Positions 16,619-25,296 of a stretch of DNA of 64,000 bases are shown one piece after another. The translations under genes and the position numbers were made by a program. Positions within the stretch are counted from its first letter, which is position 1, and each line of letters opens with the position of its first letter. The notes below the pieces were generated by a model, which saw nothing but the letters and a program-made list of their open reading frames with translations, was not told where the DNA came from and did no database searches. Origin of the DNA: Cryomorphaceae bacterium 1068 (GTDB taxonomy: Bacteria > Bacteroidota > Bacteroidia > Flavobacteriales_D > Cryomorphaceae); assembly GCA_027214385.1 (NCBI GenBank), contig JAPVXR010000009.1, forward strand, positions 62,001-126,000, given 5' to 3'.

Positions 16619-18271
16619 TCAGTTAGCCAGTAATAAATCTCTAGCATTATCCATGGCGGCAGCCGTAGTTTCTGCTCCACTAAGCATTTGGGCGATTTCT
16701 ACTACCCTCTCTTTCTCGTCCAATTTTTCAATTCGCGTTTTAGTATGGTTATCTGATTCCTCTTTAAAAACTTTGAAATGAGTCTTACCCTTGGAAGCAA
16801 TTTGAGGTAAATGAGTAATGCTGATTACTTGCTGATTGACGCCCATATCTCTCATGATTTTCCCCATTGAGTGAGCCACCTCTCCAGAAACTCCTGTATC
16901 AATCTCATCTAAGATAATCGTGCGGCCGCGAGAAGCAGACAGCTTCTTAATAGAAAGCATCAATCTCGATAGCTCTCCACCCGACGCCACATTTTTCAAT
17001 GGCTCAGGCTTTCGACCCGGATTGGCGCTAAAGCGCATTTCCAAGCGATCAAAACCATTTGGCGAAGGATTATCCATCTTATCAAAATTCAGCTCAAATG
17101 AAGCTTTCTTCATATTGAGCAGTCCGAGTAGCTCTTCCAATGAGTTGGTGAACTTTGAAGAATTTGTATTTCGCCTTTTACTGAGATCCTCTCCTGCCTT
17201 GCTAACCAATTCAAGTCCGTGTTTCACATCTTTTTTCAGTAACTCGATTGCTTCTTCGAGTTGCTCACTCCCGGAAATGCGCTGAGCTAGTTCATCTCGC
17301 CTAGCTTTGAGCGAGGAAACTCCCTGAACCATGTGCTTCTGTTCAAGCCTAAAAATGACGGATCTGATTTCGTCCAATTGTGCCAAACGTTCTGGGTTCA
17401 TCTCAATATCACCAGCCGCATCTTGAGTTTCGGAAGCGATATCGTCCAATTCGATGATGGCGCTCCTGATTCGATCATTCAAGTCCTTATATACCTGGGA
17501 ATATTCGGAGATATCATTCATCAATGCACCAAGCTCCTTCAAGCTGGAAAGAATCGGGCTTTCACCTTCAATCAGTACATCTACAGCACCATGAAGCTTT
17601 TGAGCGATTTCTTCGCTATTAGAAAGCATATGGTACTCTTCTTCTAACTCCTCCTCTTCAATTTGATCCAAATTAATTTCATCAAATTCTTTGAGTTGAA
17701 AGGTGACGAAATCCATCTCCCGTCTGTCTTGGGCCAGATTTTCCTCCAGTTCTTTCAGCTTCTTTTGAGCGGTCGCATAAGAATTGAAAGCTTTGAGGTA
17801 GTTCTTTTTCTCCCGGCCTGCCTTGGCAAAAGCATCGATTACTTCAAGCTGGAAATCGGGATTGTTAAGCTGGATAGTCTGATGTTGAGAATGAATATCA
17901 ACCAGTTCGAGGGCAATCTCACGCAGCAGTTTCAAATTAACGGGAGTATCATTGATGAAGGCGCGACTTTTTCCTGAGGCGAGAACTTCTCTTCGCAAAA
18001 TCGAAGTTACTTCAAAATCAAGGTCGTTTTCATCGAAAATGACTTTCCACTTTTCTGCATCGAGCGCAAACGCTCCTTCTACGATGCATTTCTTTTGCCC
18101 CTCCTTCACCACGCGTTTCTCAGCGCGCTCACCCAGAATCAAACTGAGTGCACCTAGAATGATGGATTTTCCGCTACCCGTTTCTCCGGTGATGATATTG
18201 AGACCATCAGAAAGATCAATCTCCAGATGATCAATCAGCGCATAATGCCGGATGGAAAGATGTGTAAGCAT
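16619..18271 (-). CDS. recN: DNA repair protein RecN
   Basis: 550 residues, SMC-like. Walker A is GETGSGKSI near residue 30, coiled-coil arms span about 150-370, and the C-terminal head has SGGELSRLMLSIK (ABC signature) and TIILDEIDTGVSGEV (Walker B). RecN acts in double-strand break repair by tethering DNA ends. It is the last gene of the bamD-rpoZ-coaBC-DUF4835-recN cluster, but a TATCTTTA box ending 5 nt before the ATG (18276-18283) suggests its own leaderless transcript. Confidence 0.96.
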   Translation of the reverse strand: MLTHLSIRHYALIDHLEIDLSDGLNIITGETGSGKSIILGALSLILGERAEKRVVKEGQKKCIVEGAFALDAEKWKVIFDENDLDFEVTSILRREVLASGKSRAFINDTPVNLKLLREIALELVDIHSQHQTIQLNNPDFQLEVIDAFAKAGREKKNYLKAFNSYATAQKKLKELEENLAQDRREMDFVTFQLKEFDEINLDQIEEEELEEEYHMLSNSEEIAQKLHGAVDVLIEGESPILSSLKELGALMNDISEYSQVYKDLNDRIRSAIIELDDIASETQDAAGDIEMNPERLAQLDEIRSVIFRLEQKHMVQGVSSLKARRDELAQRISGSEQLEEAIELLKKDVKHGLELVSKAGEDLSKRRNTNSSKFTNSLEELLGLLNMKKASFELNFDKMDNPSPNGFDRLEMRFSANPGRKPEPLKNVASGGELSRLMLSIKKLSASRGRTIILDEIDTGVSGEVAHSMGKIMRDMGVNQQVISITHLPQIASKGKTHFKVFKEESDNHTKTRIEKLDEKERVVEIAQMLSGAETTAAAMDNARDLLLAN

Positions 18272-18275
18272 GGAC

Positions 18276-18283
18276 TAAAGATA
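18276..18283 (-). promoter_or_regulatory. Predicted -7 box of recN
   Basis: Reverse strand TATCTTTA, one mismatch from TAnnTTTG. Its end is exactly 5 nt from the recN start codon, the same geometry as at aat, bamD and recR. Confidence 0.4.
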
Positions 18284-18309
18284 CGTCGGAAAAGAAAACA
18301 GCAATCAGG

Positions 18310-19215
18310 TTATTTACCCTTTTGCATCTTGTCATATTTGGCAAGATTTCCTGGGTCCACTTTCGAAACGACTTCGTAAACTTGGTTGCGTTCAGGCGGA
18401 TCGGCTTCTGTGAATAGATTCACGATCTCGTCACTTTTCGCCAAGAAGAATTGCTGAGTATTGTATGCCAGCGGCTTAACCCGGTGCACCTGCTCAAAAT
18501 TCTTGAGACTATTCATAATGGTTTGCCGCGCAGGACGCATCTTTTCACTCATTAAGTCCAGACCTTGTCTGTGATAAGTATACAGTGTCTCGCGCATGGG
18601 CTCAAAGGTTCTGTGAAGAATATCTTCTACCAACCAATACCTGTTCTTATCTCCTTCAAATGCCTTCCAGCCTTCAAAGTTTGAAACTTGGGCACTTTGA
18701 ACGATACGCTGTGCTTGTTGATAGTAAGGGGTGCCTCCTTTTTCGGAGAAAGTATCGTAATCAAAACCAATGATCATATACGCGTAGAATGCCAGTGTAG
18801 ACACCAAATTATTCCGAAACTGATCAGGATTGAAGTTGTACTGAGTGTTTTGAAAATAGTCAAAAGTGAGGTTGACATCTCTCACATTCAGTATGGGTGT
18901 GTGGTAATCTGTGCCGTATACGGGACGTGTAGAAATAACCTGCAATTCTGCACGATAAGTGTTTGAACTCGCTCTGGCCTCGGTAATATTTAAGACAATG
19001 CTGCATTCGATTCTTTCCTCAATCGAAAACTTATCATTGGTCCATTTCCGATTATTCATAAACTCGAAAATGTCGCTTTCCATTTGCTCAAAAATGGCGG
19101 GGTTCACACCTTGAATTTGCGGGTAGATAACATCCACTTGACAATTGAGCTCTTGAGCCTTAGAATTCAAAGTAAAGACACCAAGCACGGAAAGGATGAG
19201 TAGTAATTTTCTCAT
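18310..19215 (-). CDS. DUF4835 family protein, exported
   Basis: 301 residues with a signal peptide ending near SKAQ (residue 21). The region LNCQVDVIYPQIQGVNPAIF followed by a conserved block with Asn-Arg-Lys-Trp is characteristic of the Bacteroidota-restricted DUF4835 family, which some databases name PorD and connect with type IX secretion. I am not certain of that link. It is expected in the periplasm or at the outer membrane. It overlaps coaBC by 4 nt (19212-19215), so the two are translationally coupled, and it sits in a widely conserved bamD-rpoZ-coaBC-DUF4835-recN order. Confidence 0.85.
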   Translation of the reverse strand: MRKLLLILSVLGVFTLNSKAQELNCQVDVIYPQIQGVNPAIFEQMESDIFEFMNNRKWTNDKFSIEERIECSIVLNITEARASSNTYRAELQVISTRPVYGTDYHTPILNVRDVNLTFDYFQNTQYNFNPDQFRNNLVSTLAFYAYMIIGFDYDTFSEKGGTPYYQQAQRIVQSAQVSNFEGWKAFEGDKNRYWLVEDILHRTFEPMRETLYTYHRQGLDLMSEKMRPARQTIMNSLKNFEQVHRVKPLAYNTQQFFLAKSDEIVNLFTEADPPERNQVYEVVSKVDPGNLAKYDKMQKGK

Positions 19216-20408
19216 AAAAAATGTTCCTTGATAAAGTGAAGGAGGTCAACGGCAATTTCTCGCTTCGATTTTAACTCCGATTCTTCAATTTTATTGCCTG
19301 ACACGAAAGTAACCTTATTCGTATCAAAGCCAAAACCTGCTTTTTCATCAGCCAGGGTATTGAGCACGATCAAATCGCATTTCTTGTGCTCCAACTTCCC
19401 TTTTGCATTTGCCAGAGCATCATTGGTCTCCAAAGCAAAACCTACTAAGACTTGACTCGACTTCTTATCTCCAAGGGTTTTGAGAATATCAGGAGTTGGC
19501 TCTAGGTCAATGGTCAATAGATCAGCAGACTTCTTCAATTTATGATCTGCGACTGCTCTAGATCGATAGTCCGCCACGGCTGCAGAAAGTATCGCAACAT
19601 CACATGACTCAAAAAGTGGCGTTGTGGCCTCAAACATTTCTTGAGCGGTTTGCACACGAATGAGATTCACTCCTTTTGGAGGATCAAGACTTACAGGGCC
19701 TGAAACAAGATTTACTTCTGCCCCCATCGCCAAAGCAGCTTCAGCTATGGCATAGCCCATCTTACCCGTACTTCGGTTGCCTATGTAGCGCACAGGATCG
19801 ATAGGTTCTTGGGTAGGTCCGGCCGTGATTAAAACCTCTTTCCCAAAAAGAGGAGCTTTTCCTTTCAGGTCTTGCTCAATAAAGGCTCTGATTTCTTCGG
19901 GCTCGGCCATTCTACCTTGCCCTTTCAATCCACTTGCCAGTTCTCCGCTCCCGGAAGGAATATGAATATTTCCTCGTTCTACGAGTGTATCAATATTGGA
20001 TTTGTTCGCTCCATGGGCATGCATATCGAGATCCATGGCAGGAGCAAAATAGACAGTACATTTGGCACTTAAGTAGGTTGTGAGTAATAGGTTGTCAGCC
20101 TCTCCGTGAGCCATTTTGGCCAAAGTATTGGCAGAGGCGGGTGCTACCACCATGAGGTCGGCCCAAAGTCCGAGTTCAACGTGGTTGTTCCAAACACCGG
20201 CGTGAAGCGGCTCTTTAACAAAATTGTTAAGGACAGGACGTTTACTCAGGGTGCCTAGGGTTAAAGGCGTAACAAAAGAACTCGCAGCATCCGTTAGGAC
20301 TACCTGAACTTCTGCACCCGCCTTTATAAACTCTCTGACTAAAAAAGCTGACTTATATGCGGCTATGCTTCCCGTAACGCCTAATAGAATACGCTTACCT
20401 CGAAGCAT
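19212..20408 (-). CDS. coaBC: Bifunctional phosphopantothenoylcysteine decarboxylase / phosphopantothenate-cysteine ligase
   Basis: 398 residues catalysing two consecutive steps of CoA biosynthesis. The N-terminal flavoprotein CoaC domain (about 1-185) has GVTGSIAAYKS, the active-site His within WNNHVELG and the PASANT motif. The C-terminal CoaB domain (about 190-398) has ITAGPTQEPIDPVRYIGNRSTGKMGYA and the KLKK motif (DHKLKKS). It is downstream of rpoZ by 15 bp. Confidence 0.96.
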   Translation of the reverse strand: MLRGKRILLGVTGSIAAYKSAFLVREFIKAGAEVQVVLTDAASSFVTPLTLGTLSKRPVLNNFVKEPLHAGVWNNHVELGLWADLMVVAPASANTLAKMAHGEADNLLLTTYLSAKCTVYFAPAMDLDMHAHGANKSNIDTLVERGNIHIPSGSGELASGLKGQGRMAEPEEIRAFIEQDLKGKAPLFGKEVLITAGPTQEPIDPVRYIGNRSTGKMGYAIAEAALAMGAEVNLVSGPVSLDPPKGVNLIRVQTAQEMFEATTPLFESCDVAILSAAVADYRSRAVADHKLKKSADLLTIDLEPTPDILKTLGDKKSSQVLVGFALETNDALANAKGKLEHKKCDLIVLNTLADEKAGFGFDTNKVTFVSGNKIEESELKSKREIAVDLLHFIKEHFL

Positions 20409-20423
20409 GGCACCAGAAAAGAA

Positions 20424-20759
20424 TTACGCGTTTCCTTCTTCCTCTTCTTCGTGACGACGGAAGTAGATTTTATCATCCAAAAGCTCTTGAATGGAAATCG
20501 ATTGGGGCTTAGGAAGACGCTCGTAAAATTTTGAAATTTCGATTTGCTCTCGGTTTTCAAATACCTCCTCCAAATTGTCTTGGCTGGTAGCAAATTCTTG
20601 CAATTTAGCATTGAGCTCTTCTTTCATCTCACTGCTGATTTGGTTGGCACGCTTCGACATAACCACAATAGCTTCGTAGATATTGTTGGTTTGTTTTTCG
20701 AGGTTGTGCACGTCGCGCGTAATAGTTGTACGCGCTGCATTCGTATTTTTGAAATTCAT
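20424..20759 (-). CDS. rpoZ: RNA polymerase omega subunit (Bacteroidota form)
   Basis: 111 residues resembling the Rpb6/omega family of Bacteroidota: NIYEAIVVMSKRANQIS is the conserved helix that embraces the beta' subunit, followed by an extended acidic C-terminus ending in five Glu. Its place between bamD (9 bp gap) and coaBC (15 bp gap) matches the usual order of these genes. The family is divergent, but context and motif agree. Confidence 0.85.
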   Translation of the reverse strand: MNFKNTNAARTTITRDVHNLEKQTNNIYEAIVVMSKRANQISSEMKEELNAKLQEFATSQDNLEEVFENREQIEISKFYERLPKPQSISIQELLDDKIYFRRHEEEEEGNA

Positions 20760-20768
20760 ATCCCGGGT

Positions 20769-21572
20769 TTAAAACTTCATTTTATCCAGTTCGCGAAGGG
20801 CATCAGCATAATAGTCTTCTGCCTTTTTTACGTAATCGCTGTCCTGAAAAGTGTCCACAAATTTATGATAATGTTCGATGGTAGCGTTCAATCGCTCTTC
20901 TTTCTTTGAAGCAATGCTATTAATTGCCAGTAAATAAGAGCTTTTCACAACTAAAAATTCAATTTCTTCTCTGTGAGGGCTATCTGGGAAATCCACAAGC
21001 ATGTTCTGCAACGCTACCGTAGCCGACTTATAGTCTTCTGTGAGGTAATAGAGCTTTGAGTTGTCAAAAGCTTTCAACTCAAGCTTTAACCTCAACTCAT
21101 CGATCATAGTGTTGGTGCTATCTTTCAGCTCTGACTCGGGGTAGCGATTCAGAAATAACTGGAACTCATCTATCGCCAGTTCGGTATCCGTTTGATCCAA
21201 ATTGGAAACAGGCGAATTGAGATAGCTGCAATAAGCCGACTTAAATAAGGCCTCTTCCGCTCTGGAACTTCGAGGATAGGTCTTTGTAAAATTCTTGTAG
21301 TAATAAGCCGCGAAGTAGTAATCTTCTAACGCAAAATGTGAATTTGCTATGTAATAATGGATCTCTTGACTTCGATCTGACCCACGAAAAAGCGTCCCCA
21401 ATTCATCAAAGAGTGAAAGGGCTTTGCTGTATTGCCCTTTTTCATAATACTCCACAGCCTTTGTGTACTTGTATTCCACATCCGTGCTCTTAGTAACTTT
21501 CGCGTACTCAGAACAAGAACTAACAAGGACTACCAGAAGTATGAATATGAATCTCACGTTTCGCAAAATCAT
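20769..21572 (-). CDS. bamD: Outer membrane protein assembly lipoprotein BamD (YfiO)
   Basis: 267 residues. The N-terminal signal ends in a lipobox (LVSSC, Cys about residue 20). The remainder consists of tetratricopeptide-like repeats (for example YEKGQYSKALSLFDEL and YYIANSHFALEDYYFAAYYYKNF), the BamD arrangement of about five TPRs. BamD is part of the BAM complex that folds outer membrane beta-barrels. It is the first gene of its cluster. A TATCTTTG box ending 5 nt before the ATG predicts a leaderless mRNA. Confidence 0.92.
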   Translation of the reverse strand: MILRNVRFIFILLVVLVSSCSEYAKVTKSTDVEYKYTKAVEYYEKGQYSKALSLFDELGTLFRGSDRSQEIHYYIANSHFALEDYYFAAYYYKNFTKTYPRSSRAEEALFKSAYCSYLNSPVSNLDQTDTELAIDEFQLFLNRYPESELKDSTNTMIDELRLKLELKAFDNSKLYYLTEDYKSATVALQNMLVDFPDSPHREEIEFLVVKSSYLLAINSIASKKEERLNATIEHYHKFVDTFQDSDYVKKAEDYYADALRELDKMKF

Positions 21573-21576
21573 CGCG

Positions 21577-21584
21577 CAAAGATA
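21577..21584 (-). promoter_or_regulatory. Predicted -7 box of the bamD-rpoZ-coaBC cluster
   Basis: Reverse strand TATCTTTG exactly matches TAnnTTTG. It ends 5 nt from the bamD ATG at 21572. The -33 region has only a T-rich stretch, no TTG. Confidence 0.5.
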
Positions 21585-21661
21585 CTTTCTATTTTAAGAT
21601 TGAAAAGACATTTAGGATGAGTTAACAACGAAAGGTTGTTTGCAGTTATTTTAAGGATATT

Positions 21662-21697
21662 TTGCCATGAGTTAATTAAGCGGTATTTTCGCCGCTT
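21662..21697 (+). promoter_or_regulatory. Predicted promoter with perfect inverted repeat around the -7 box
   Basis: TTG at 21662-21664 and TATTTTCG at 21684-21691 (one mismatch to TAnnTTTG) have 19 bp spacing. The -7 box is bracketed exactly by AAGCGG (21678-21683) and CCGCTT (21692-21697), a perfect 6 bp inverted repeat with an 8 nt spacer. This could be an operator for a dimeric repressor, or a 5' hairpin if transcription began further upstream. The downstream gene starts at 21722. Confidence 0.45.
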
Positions 21698-21721
21698 GAA
21701 ATAACTGTCACTCATATTTTT

Positions 21722-22972
21722 ATGCAAGACATATTTGACAAAATCAAGAACAACAGAGGTCCTTTAGGCCGCCACGCCAAAGAGAGCCATGGATATTTCA
21801 CATTCCCAAAGTTGGAAGGTGAGATTGATCGAAAGATGCAATTTCGAGGGAAAGAAGTTTTGGTATGGAGTATCAATAACTATCTGGGCCTTTCGAATCA
21901 CCCCGCAGTTCGCAAGGTAGACGCTGATGCTGCCGCCGAATGGGGAATGGGTTATCCGATGGGTGCCCGAATGATGTCCGGCCACACGTCAAAGCACGAA
22001 GAGCTCGAAGAGCAGTTGGCCGACTTCATGCAAAAAGATGATGCTTTCTTGCTCAACTACGGATATCAAGGTTGCCAGTCGGCAATTGAAGCCTTGGTAG
22101 ATCGTAATGATGTAATCGTTTACGACTCTGAGTCACATGCGTGCATGGTAGACGGTGTTCGCCTTCACCAAGGAAAACGCTTTGTTTACAAGCACAACGA
22201 CATGGAGAGTTTCGAAAAGCAACTTGAAAGAGCTGCGAACTGGACGGAAAAAACAGGAGGAGGAATCCTAGTTGTAACTGAAGGTGTATTCGGAATGGCA
22301 GGAGACCAAGGAAAGCTCAAAGAAATCGTTGCTTACAAGGAGCAGTACAAATTCCGTCTATTCGTAGATGATGCCCATGGTTTTGGTACCATCGGTGAAA
22401 ACGGAAGAGGTGCAGGAGATTATCAGGGTGTGCAAGCAGAAATTGACATTTACTTCGGAACTTTTGCGAAAGCTATGGCTACCATCGGAGCATTCGTTGC
22501 AGGTGATGAGCAAGTAATCGAGTACTTGAAGTACAATATGCGTTCACAGACTTTCGCCAAGTCGCTTCCGATGCCAATTGTGGTTGGAGCGCTCAAGCGA
22601 TTGGAGATGATGCGCACCGAACCTGAGCATAAAGAAAATCTTTGGAAAATCGCTACTGCCCTGCAAACCGGATTGCGTAATGCAGGATTTAATTTGGGTG
22701 TAACCAATAGTCCTGTAACTCCTGTATTCCTTAAAGGAACTTTAGGAGAAGCAACTAACCTTACGATGGACCTGCGTGAGAATCACAATATCTTCTGTTC
22801 TATCGTGGTTTACCCCGTAGTGCCGAAAGAAGTGATTATGCTGCGCTTGATTCCTACTGCAGTTCATAAGCTGGAAGACGTGGAGTACACGATCGAAACA
22901 TTTAAGAAAATAAAAGTGAAACTCGAAGCGGGCGAATACGAAGCCGCTGCCGAGATCGTCGACTGGCGATAA
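21722..22972 (+). CDS. PLP-dependent alpha-oxoamine synthase family enzyme (serine palmitoyltransferase-like)
   Basis: 416 residues of the class II aminotransferase fold, alpha-oxoamine synthase family, which condense an amino acid with an acyl-CoA. Visible features are NNYLGLSNHP, DSESHACMVDGVR with the ring-stacking His, VDDAHGFGTIG with the Asp that binds pyridine N, and GTFAKAM with the internal aldimine Lys. Sequence alone does not separate serine palmitoyltransferase, 2-amino-3-ketobutyrate CoA ligase and the cysteate acyltransferase that makes sulfonolipids in gliding Bacteroidota. A sphingolipid or sulfonolipid role is the most natural guess. It is monocistronic, with a strong terminator downstream and a palindrome-flanked promoter. 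Confidence 0.85.
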   Translation: MQDIFDKIKNNRGPLGRHAKESHGYFTFPKLEGEIDRKMQFRGKEVLVWSINNYLGLSNHPAVRKVDADAAAEWGMGYPMGARMMSGHTSKHEELEEQLADFMQKDDAFLLNYGYQGCQSAIEALVDRNDVIVYDSESHACMVDGVRLHQGKRFVYKHNDMESFEKQLERAANWTEKTGGGILVVTEGVFGMAGDQGKLKEIVAYKEQYKFRLFVDDAHGFGTIGENGRGAGDYQGVQAEIDIYFGTFAKAMATIGAFVAGDEQVIEYLKYNMRSQTFAKSLPMPIVVGALKRLEMMRTEPEHKENLWKIATALQTGLRNAGFNLGVTNSPVTPVFLKGTLGEATNLTMDLRENHNIFCSIVVYPVVPKEVIMLRLIPTAVHKLEDVEYTIETFKKIKVKLEAGEYEAAAEIVDWR

Positions 22973-22994
22973 GTTTTTACATATTGAAAAATGG

Positions 22995-23025
22995 AAAGCC
23001 GCTTCTGAAAAGGAGTGGCTTTTTT
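22995..23025 (+). terminator. Rho-independent terminator after the oxoamine synthase gene
   Basis: AAAGCC (22995-23000) pairs with GGCTTT (23017-23022). The stem continues inward through a G/T and several pairs to a GAAA loop and is followed by a T-run to 23025. Position 20 bp after the stop at 22972 fits. Confidence 0.8.
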
Positions 23026-23182
23026 GATTTTGGGTTAGAGATTCACCCAATAAGTCATTTGTTCATAAATTAATGGCTCATTGATAACCGCCTAGCATTA
23101 GTTCTTCAAAAAATCTTCCAAAAATCAAGACCTTCCTGTAAGGATTCCTAAAATCTGCCACTAACCGATCAAAAGCCAGAAA

Positions 23183-23677
23183 TTGAGTAGTGATTTTTAC
23201 ATTTTATCCATTTTGCCTCACGCAGGAATCATCATCAAGATCTGCAGGGCGTACACCGATACTGAGGCAGATTTCGAAGACTACTACCAAGAAGTTTGCC
23301 TACAAATCTGGAGAAGTAAAGACAATTTTAAGGGACAGTCTGAATGGTCTACCTGGATTTACCGCCTCACTTTAAACGTTTGCCTCACATTGTTGAAGAA
23401 GTCTAAAAAGAAAAAGCAGCACTTCTCATCTGATCATGAACCAGTAGATATTCCTGATGAAAGCCAAACAGACTTTTCAGACGAATCTCTGGCAATGCTC
23501 TATACAGCAATCAGACAACTATCTGAAGTAGATCGGGCTGTAATCCTTCTCTATTTGGAAGAAAAGTCTTACCAAGAAATATCAGAAATCATTGGTACTA
23601 ATGCCAACAATATAGGGGTGCGCATAACCAGAATAAAAGAACGACTTAAAATATTATTAGATGGAAAAATCAATTGA
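23183..23677 (+). CDS. ECF-type RNA polymerase sigma factor
   Basis: 164 residues. Region 2 includes the DYYQEVCLQIWRSKDNFKGQSEWSTWIYRLTLNVCL segment with the -10-binding aromatic/Trp pattern. Region 4 reads LSEVDRAVILLYLEEKSYQEISEIIG, then the helix-turn-helix VRITRIKERL. The only plausible start is TTG 23183, giving MSSDFY, because an in-frame stop lies just upstream and no ATG occurs before codon 97. It overlaps the next gene by 17 nt, and that gene encodes a membrane protein likely to be its regulator. Confidence 0.9.
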   Translation: MSSDFYILSILPHAGIIIKICRAYTDTEADFEDYYQEVCLQIWRSKDNFKGQSEWSTWIYRLTLNVCLTLLKKSKKKKQHFSSDHEPVDIPDESQTDFSDESLAMLYTAIRQLSEVDRAVILLYLEEKSYQEISEIIGTNANNIGVRITRIKERLKILLDGKIN

Positions 23678-24302
23678 GAACATTTGGAAAGAGGGCTTCC
23701 TCAAAGGAGAAGCCTTGGTAGCACCTAAGGTTAATGACTTGTACAATCGGAAGTCGGTTCACATTATTGATAAGTTCATGCGAATGTTTCGAAAGAATAT
23801 TTGGGCCATTATCATTGCTGCGGTCATCATTCTTCTCACTTCTTTCATGGCGGGTGCACTTCTAGCAGGAGCCATAGTGTCAATCATGCTGATGTACATT
23901 GCTTACACCGCAAAGTTTGAAATGGACGCGCTAGCCAAAGTCGACAAAGGTCAAAACAGCTACAGTTACCTGAAGTCTTTTCAGGACTGGTTAAACCAAT
24001 CCATTGAACGCTATGGAAAAATGTATCGCGTTGTTTATCCCGCGCTGATTCTGTGCTTTTACTTCGGAATATGGTTCTCCGATATTTTTGGTGAAATGCG
24101 TCAAAAAGTGGCTGAAAGTTCAGATAATCTCATTTTTGGAATGCACGTCCCTACCACTGTTACAATGATCATCGCCGCCTTAACCATGGCGTTTTTTGCA
24201 AAGACCATCCACCGCGAAGACGTGAAGTTTATTTATGGAGGAATCTTGAAGAAGCTGGATGAAGCAATGACTGAAATGGATGAATTGAGGAAAGAGGGAT
24301 AG
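23661..24302 (+). CDS. Four-helix membrane protein, candidate regulator of the adjacent sigma factor
   Basis: 213 residues. A cytosolic N-terminus of about 45 residues (MEKSIENIWKEGFL) precedes two close hydrophobic helices (about 47-65 and 68-85), a charged loop and two more helices (about 125-142 and 165-182). The C-terminus is predicted cytosolic. The gene begins 17 nt before the end of the ECF sigma factor gene, so synthesis is coupled. By analogy to ECF operons it may be the anti-sigma factor, but there is no recognisable ZAS or RskA domain. That function is inferred only from position. Confidence 0.75.
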   Translation: MEKSIENIWKEGFLKGEALVAPKVNDLYNRKSVHIIDKFMRMFRKNIWAIIIAAVIILLTSFMAGALLAGAIVSIMLMYIAYTAKFEMDALAKVDKGQNSYSYLKSFQDWLNQSIERYGKMYRVVYPALILCFYFGIWFSDIFGEMRQKVAESSDNLIFGMHVPTTVTMIIAALTMAFFAKTIHREDVKFIYGGILKKLDEAMTEMDELRKEG

Positions 24303-24361
24303 CACAGCTAAATTTCACTCCGCATAAAACCAGAGACTTTGTGAATCCTCAGTTGCAAGTA

Positions 24362-24994
24362 TCACCCCAGCAAGTAGCCCAATCCGGGAGGCTGATGAAG
24401 CAGCCAGCCGGTAATGCTATACCTTGACGCTTTAGATGACAAGACTTCATGTGGTACGGCATCACTTTTAAAGAGAATCATTCTGCCTGGTAAGGGTGCT
24501 ACGTCTTGGTGAGTCCCATCTTTGGCATAGAGCCGCAGCTCTCCCCCATGCTCTGGCTTCCAATATTCGTTGAGGTAACAAATCATGGATATCAGTCGAT
24601 TGCTGCGAGAGTCGAATTGATCAAGGTGTCGCTTATAGAAGGAACCTTCAGGGTAGTGAGCCAAATGAAACTCACTGCCTGAAATACTTAAAAAGCAAAG
24701 TCGATTCAGATGTGCAATGGCTTCGTCTACCTGAGTAAAAAATCCGTGAAGCTCACTGTCGCGCTCTCGCTCGAGCCAAAAGATCTCATCACTCCTGATC
24801 CCTTTTTCTATTCGAAATTCGTTCAACGCACCGATGCCGGCTTGTTTAAACTCGTCCAGTTCTAATTTCTTTTTCAAGAAATTACGCGAAATCGTTAAGA
24901 CTTCGGTTGGCAAGAAGTCATCGAGGATCACCCAGTCGTTTTCGGCCAAATGATCGGCCCTGGTCTCCCAGGGATCCAATTGTAGATCTTTCAA
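24362..24994 (-). CDS. 2-oxoglutarate/Fe(II)-dependent oxygenase (prolyl hydroxylase-like)
   Basis: 210 residues. The double-stranded beta-helix iron site is visible: H123 and D125 in KRHLDQFD, H182 in AVPHEVL, and R191 (SRYSITGW) for 2-oxoglutarate. YPEGSFYKRH and LNEYWKPEHGGELRLY match prolyl 4-hydroxylase/SM-20-like enzymes. Bacterial relatives hydroxylate a Pro in elongation factor Tu or other proteins; the substrate here is unknown. The start is TTG 24994, with no Met until well inside the domain. It is convergent with the sigma operon. Confidence 0.87.
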   Translation of the reverse strand: MKDLQLDPWETRADHLAENDWVILDDFLPTEVLTISRNFLKKKLELDEFKQAGIGALNEFRIEKGIRSDEIFWLERERDSELHGFFTQVDEAIAHLNRLCFLSISGSEFHLAHYPEGSFYKRHLDQFDSRSNRLISMICYLNEYWKPEHGGELRLYAKDGTHQDVAPLPGRMILFKSDAVPHEVLSSKASRYSITGWLLHQPPGLGYLLG

Positions 24995-25149
24995 ATATCA
25001 AAGAATCATTGGGTGAAGGTAGAGAAAAGAAGGTCTCAATAACTCACTACTTTTCAGTGATTCTCGCCAAACAAAAAAGAATCATTTTCAGCTGAAAATG
25101 GATGTACTCTTCTGAACAGAATGATCTTTCTACTATGAACCCATAGAGC
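24995..25149. other. Intergenic region with palindromes
   Basis: This 155 bp gap holds no gene. It contains an 18 bp perfect palindrome (25083-25100) that serves as a terminator on the minus strand and, to its left, imperfect inverted repeats TGATTCT/AGAATCA (about 25057-25084). Confidence 0.5.
25073..25100 (-). terminator. Rho-independent terminator of the lipoprotein gene
   Basis: The palindrome at 25083-25100 has arms CATTTTC and GAAAATG around AGCT. On the minus strand it is followed by ATTC and six T (25073-25078 on the plus strand are A). It lies 50 bp beyond the end of the frameshifted tail at 25150, so the transcription unit seems to include that tail. Confidence 0.6.
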
Positions 25150-25296
25150 TCAGTCCAATTGAAATCGATAACATTCAGAAACTAATTTATCTTCAATAAA
25201 TATGAGTCTTTCTACTTTATCAAATAGCTCTTTGCTTACACGCTTGTCTTCAAAGCTCGAAATCTGAACGAATTGAAAGTTCAAACCGCTTAAGTC
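25150..25296 (-). pseudogene. Out-of-frame C-terminal remnant of the lipoprotein gene
   Basis: Immediately after the stop of the lipoprotein gene (25290-25292) a 48-codon open stretch in a shifted frame continues to TGA at 25150. It reads as protein-like sequence (DLSGLNFQFVQISSFED, then KELFDKVERLIFIEDKLVSE) with no start codon. Re-inserting one G after AAG at 25296-25298 would join it smoothly to the upstream ORF (ERIDSK then DLSG). This looks like a one-base deletion or a sequencing/assembly error. Confidence 0.6.
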
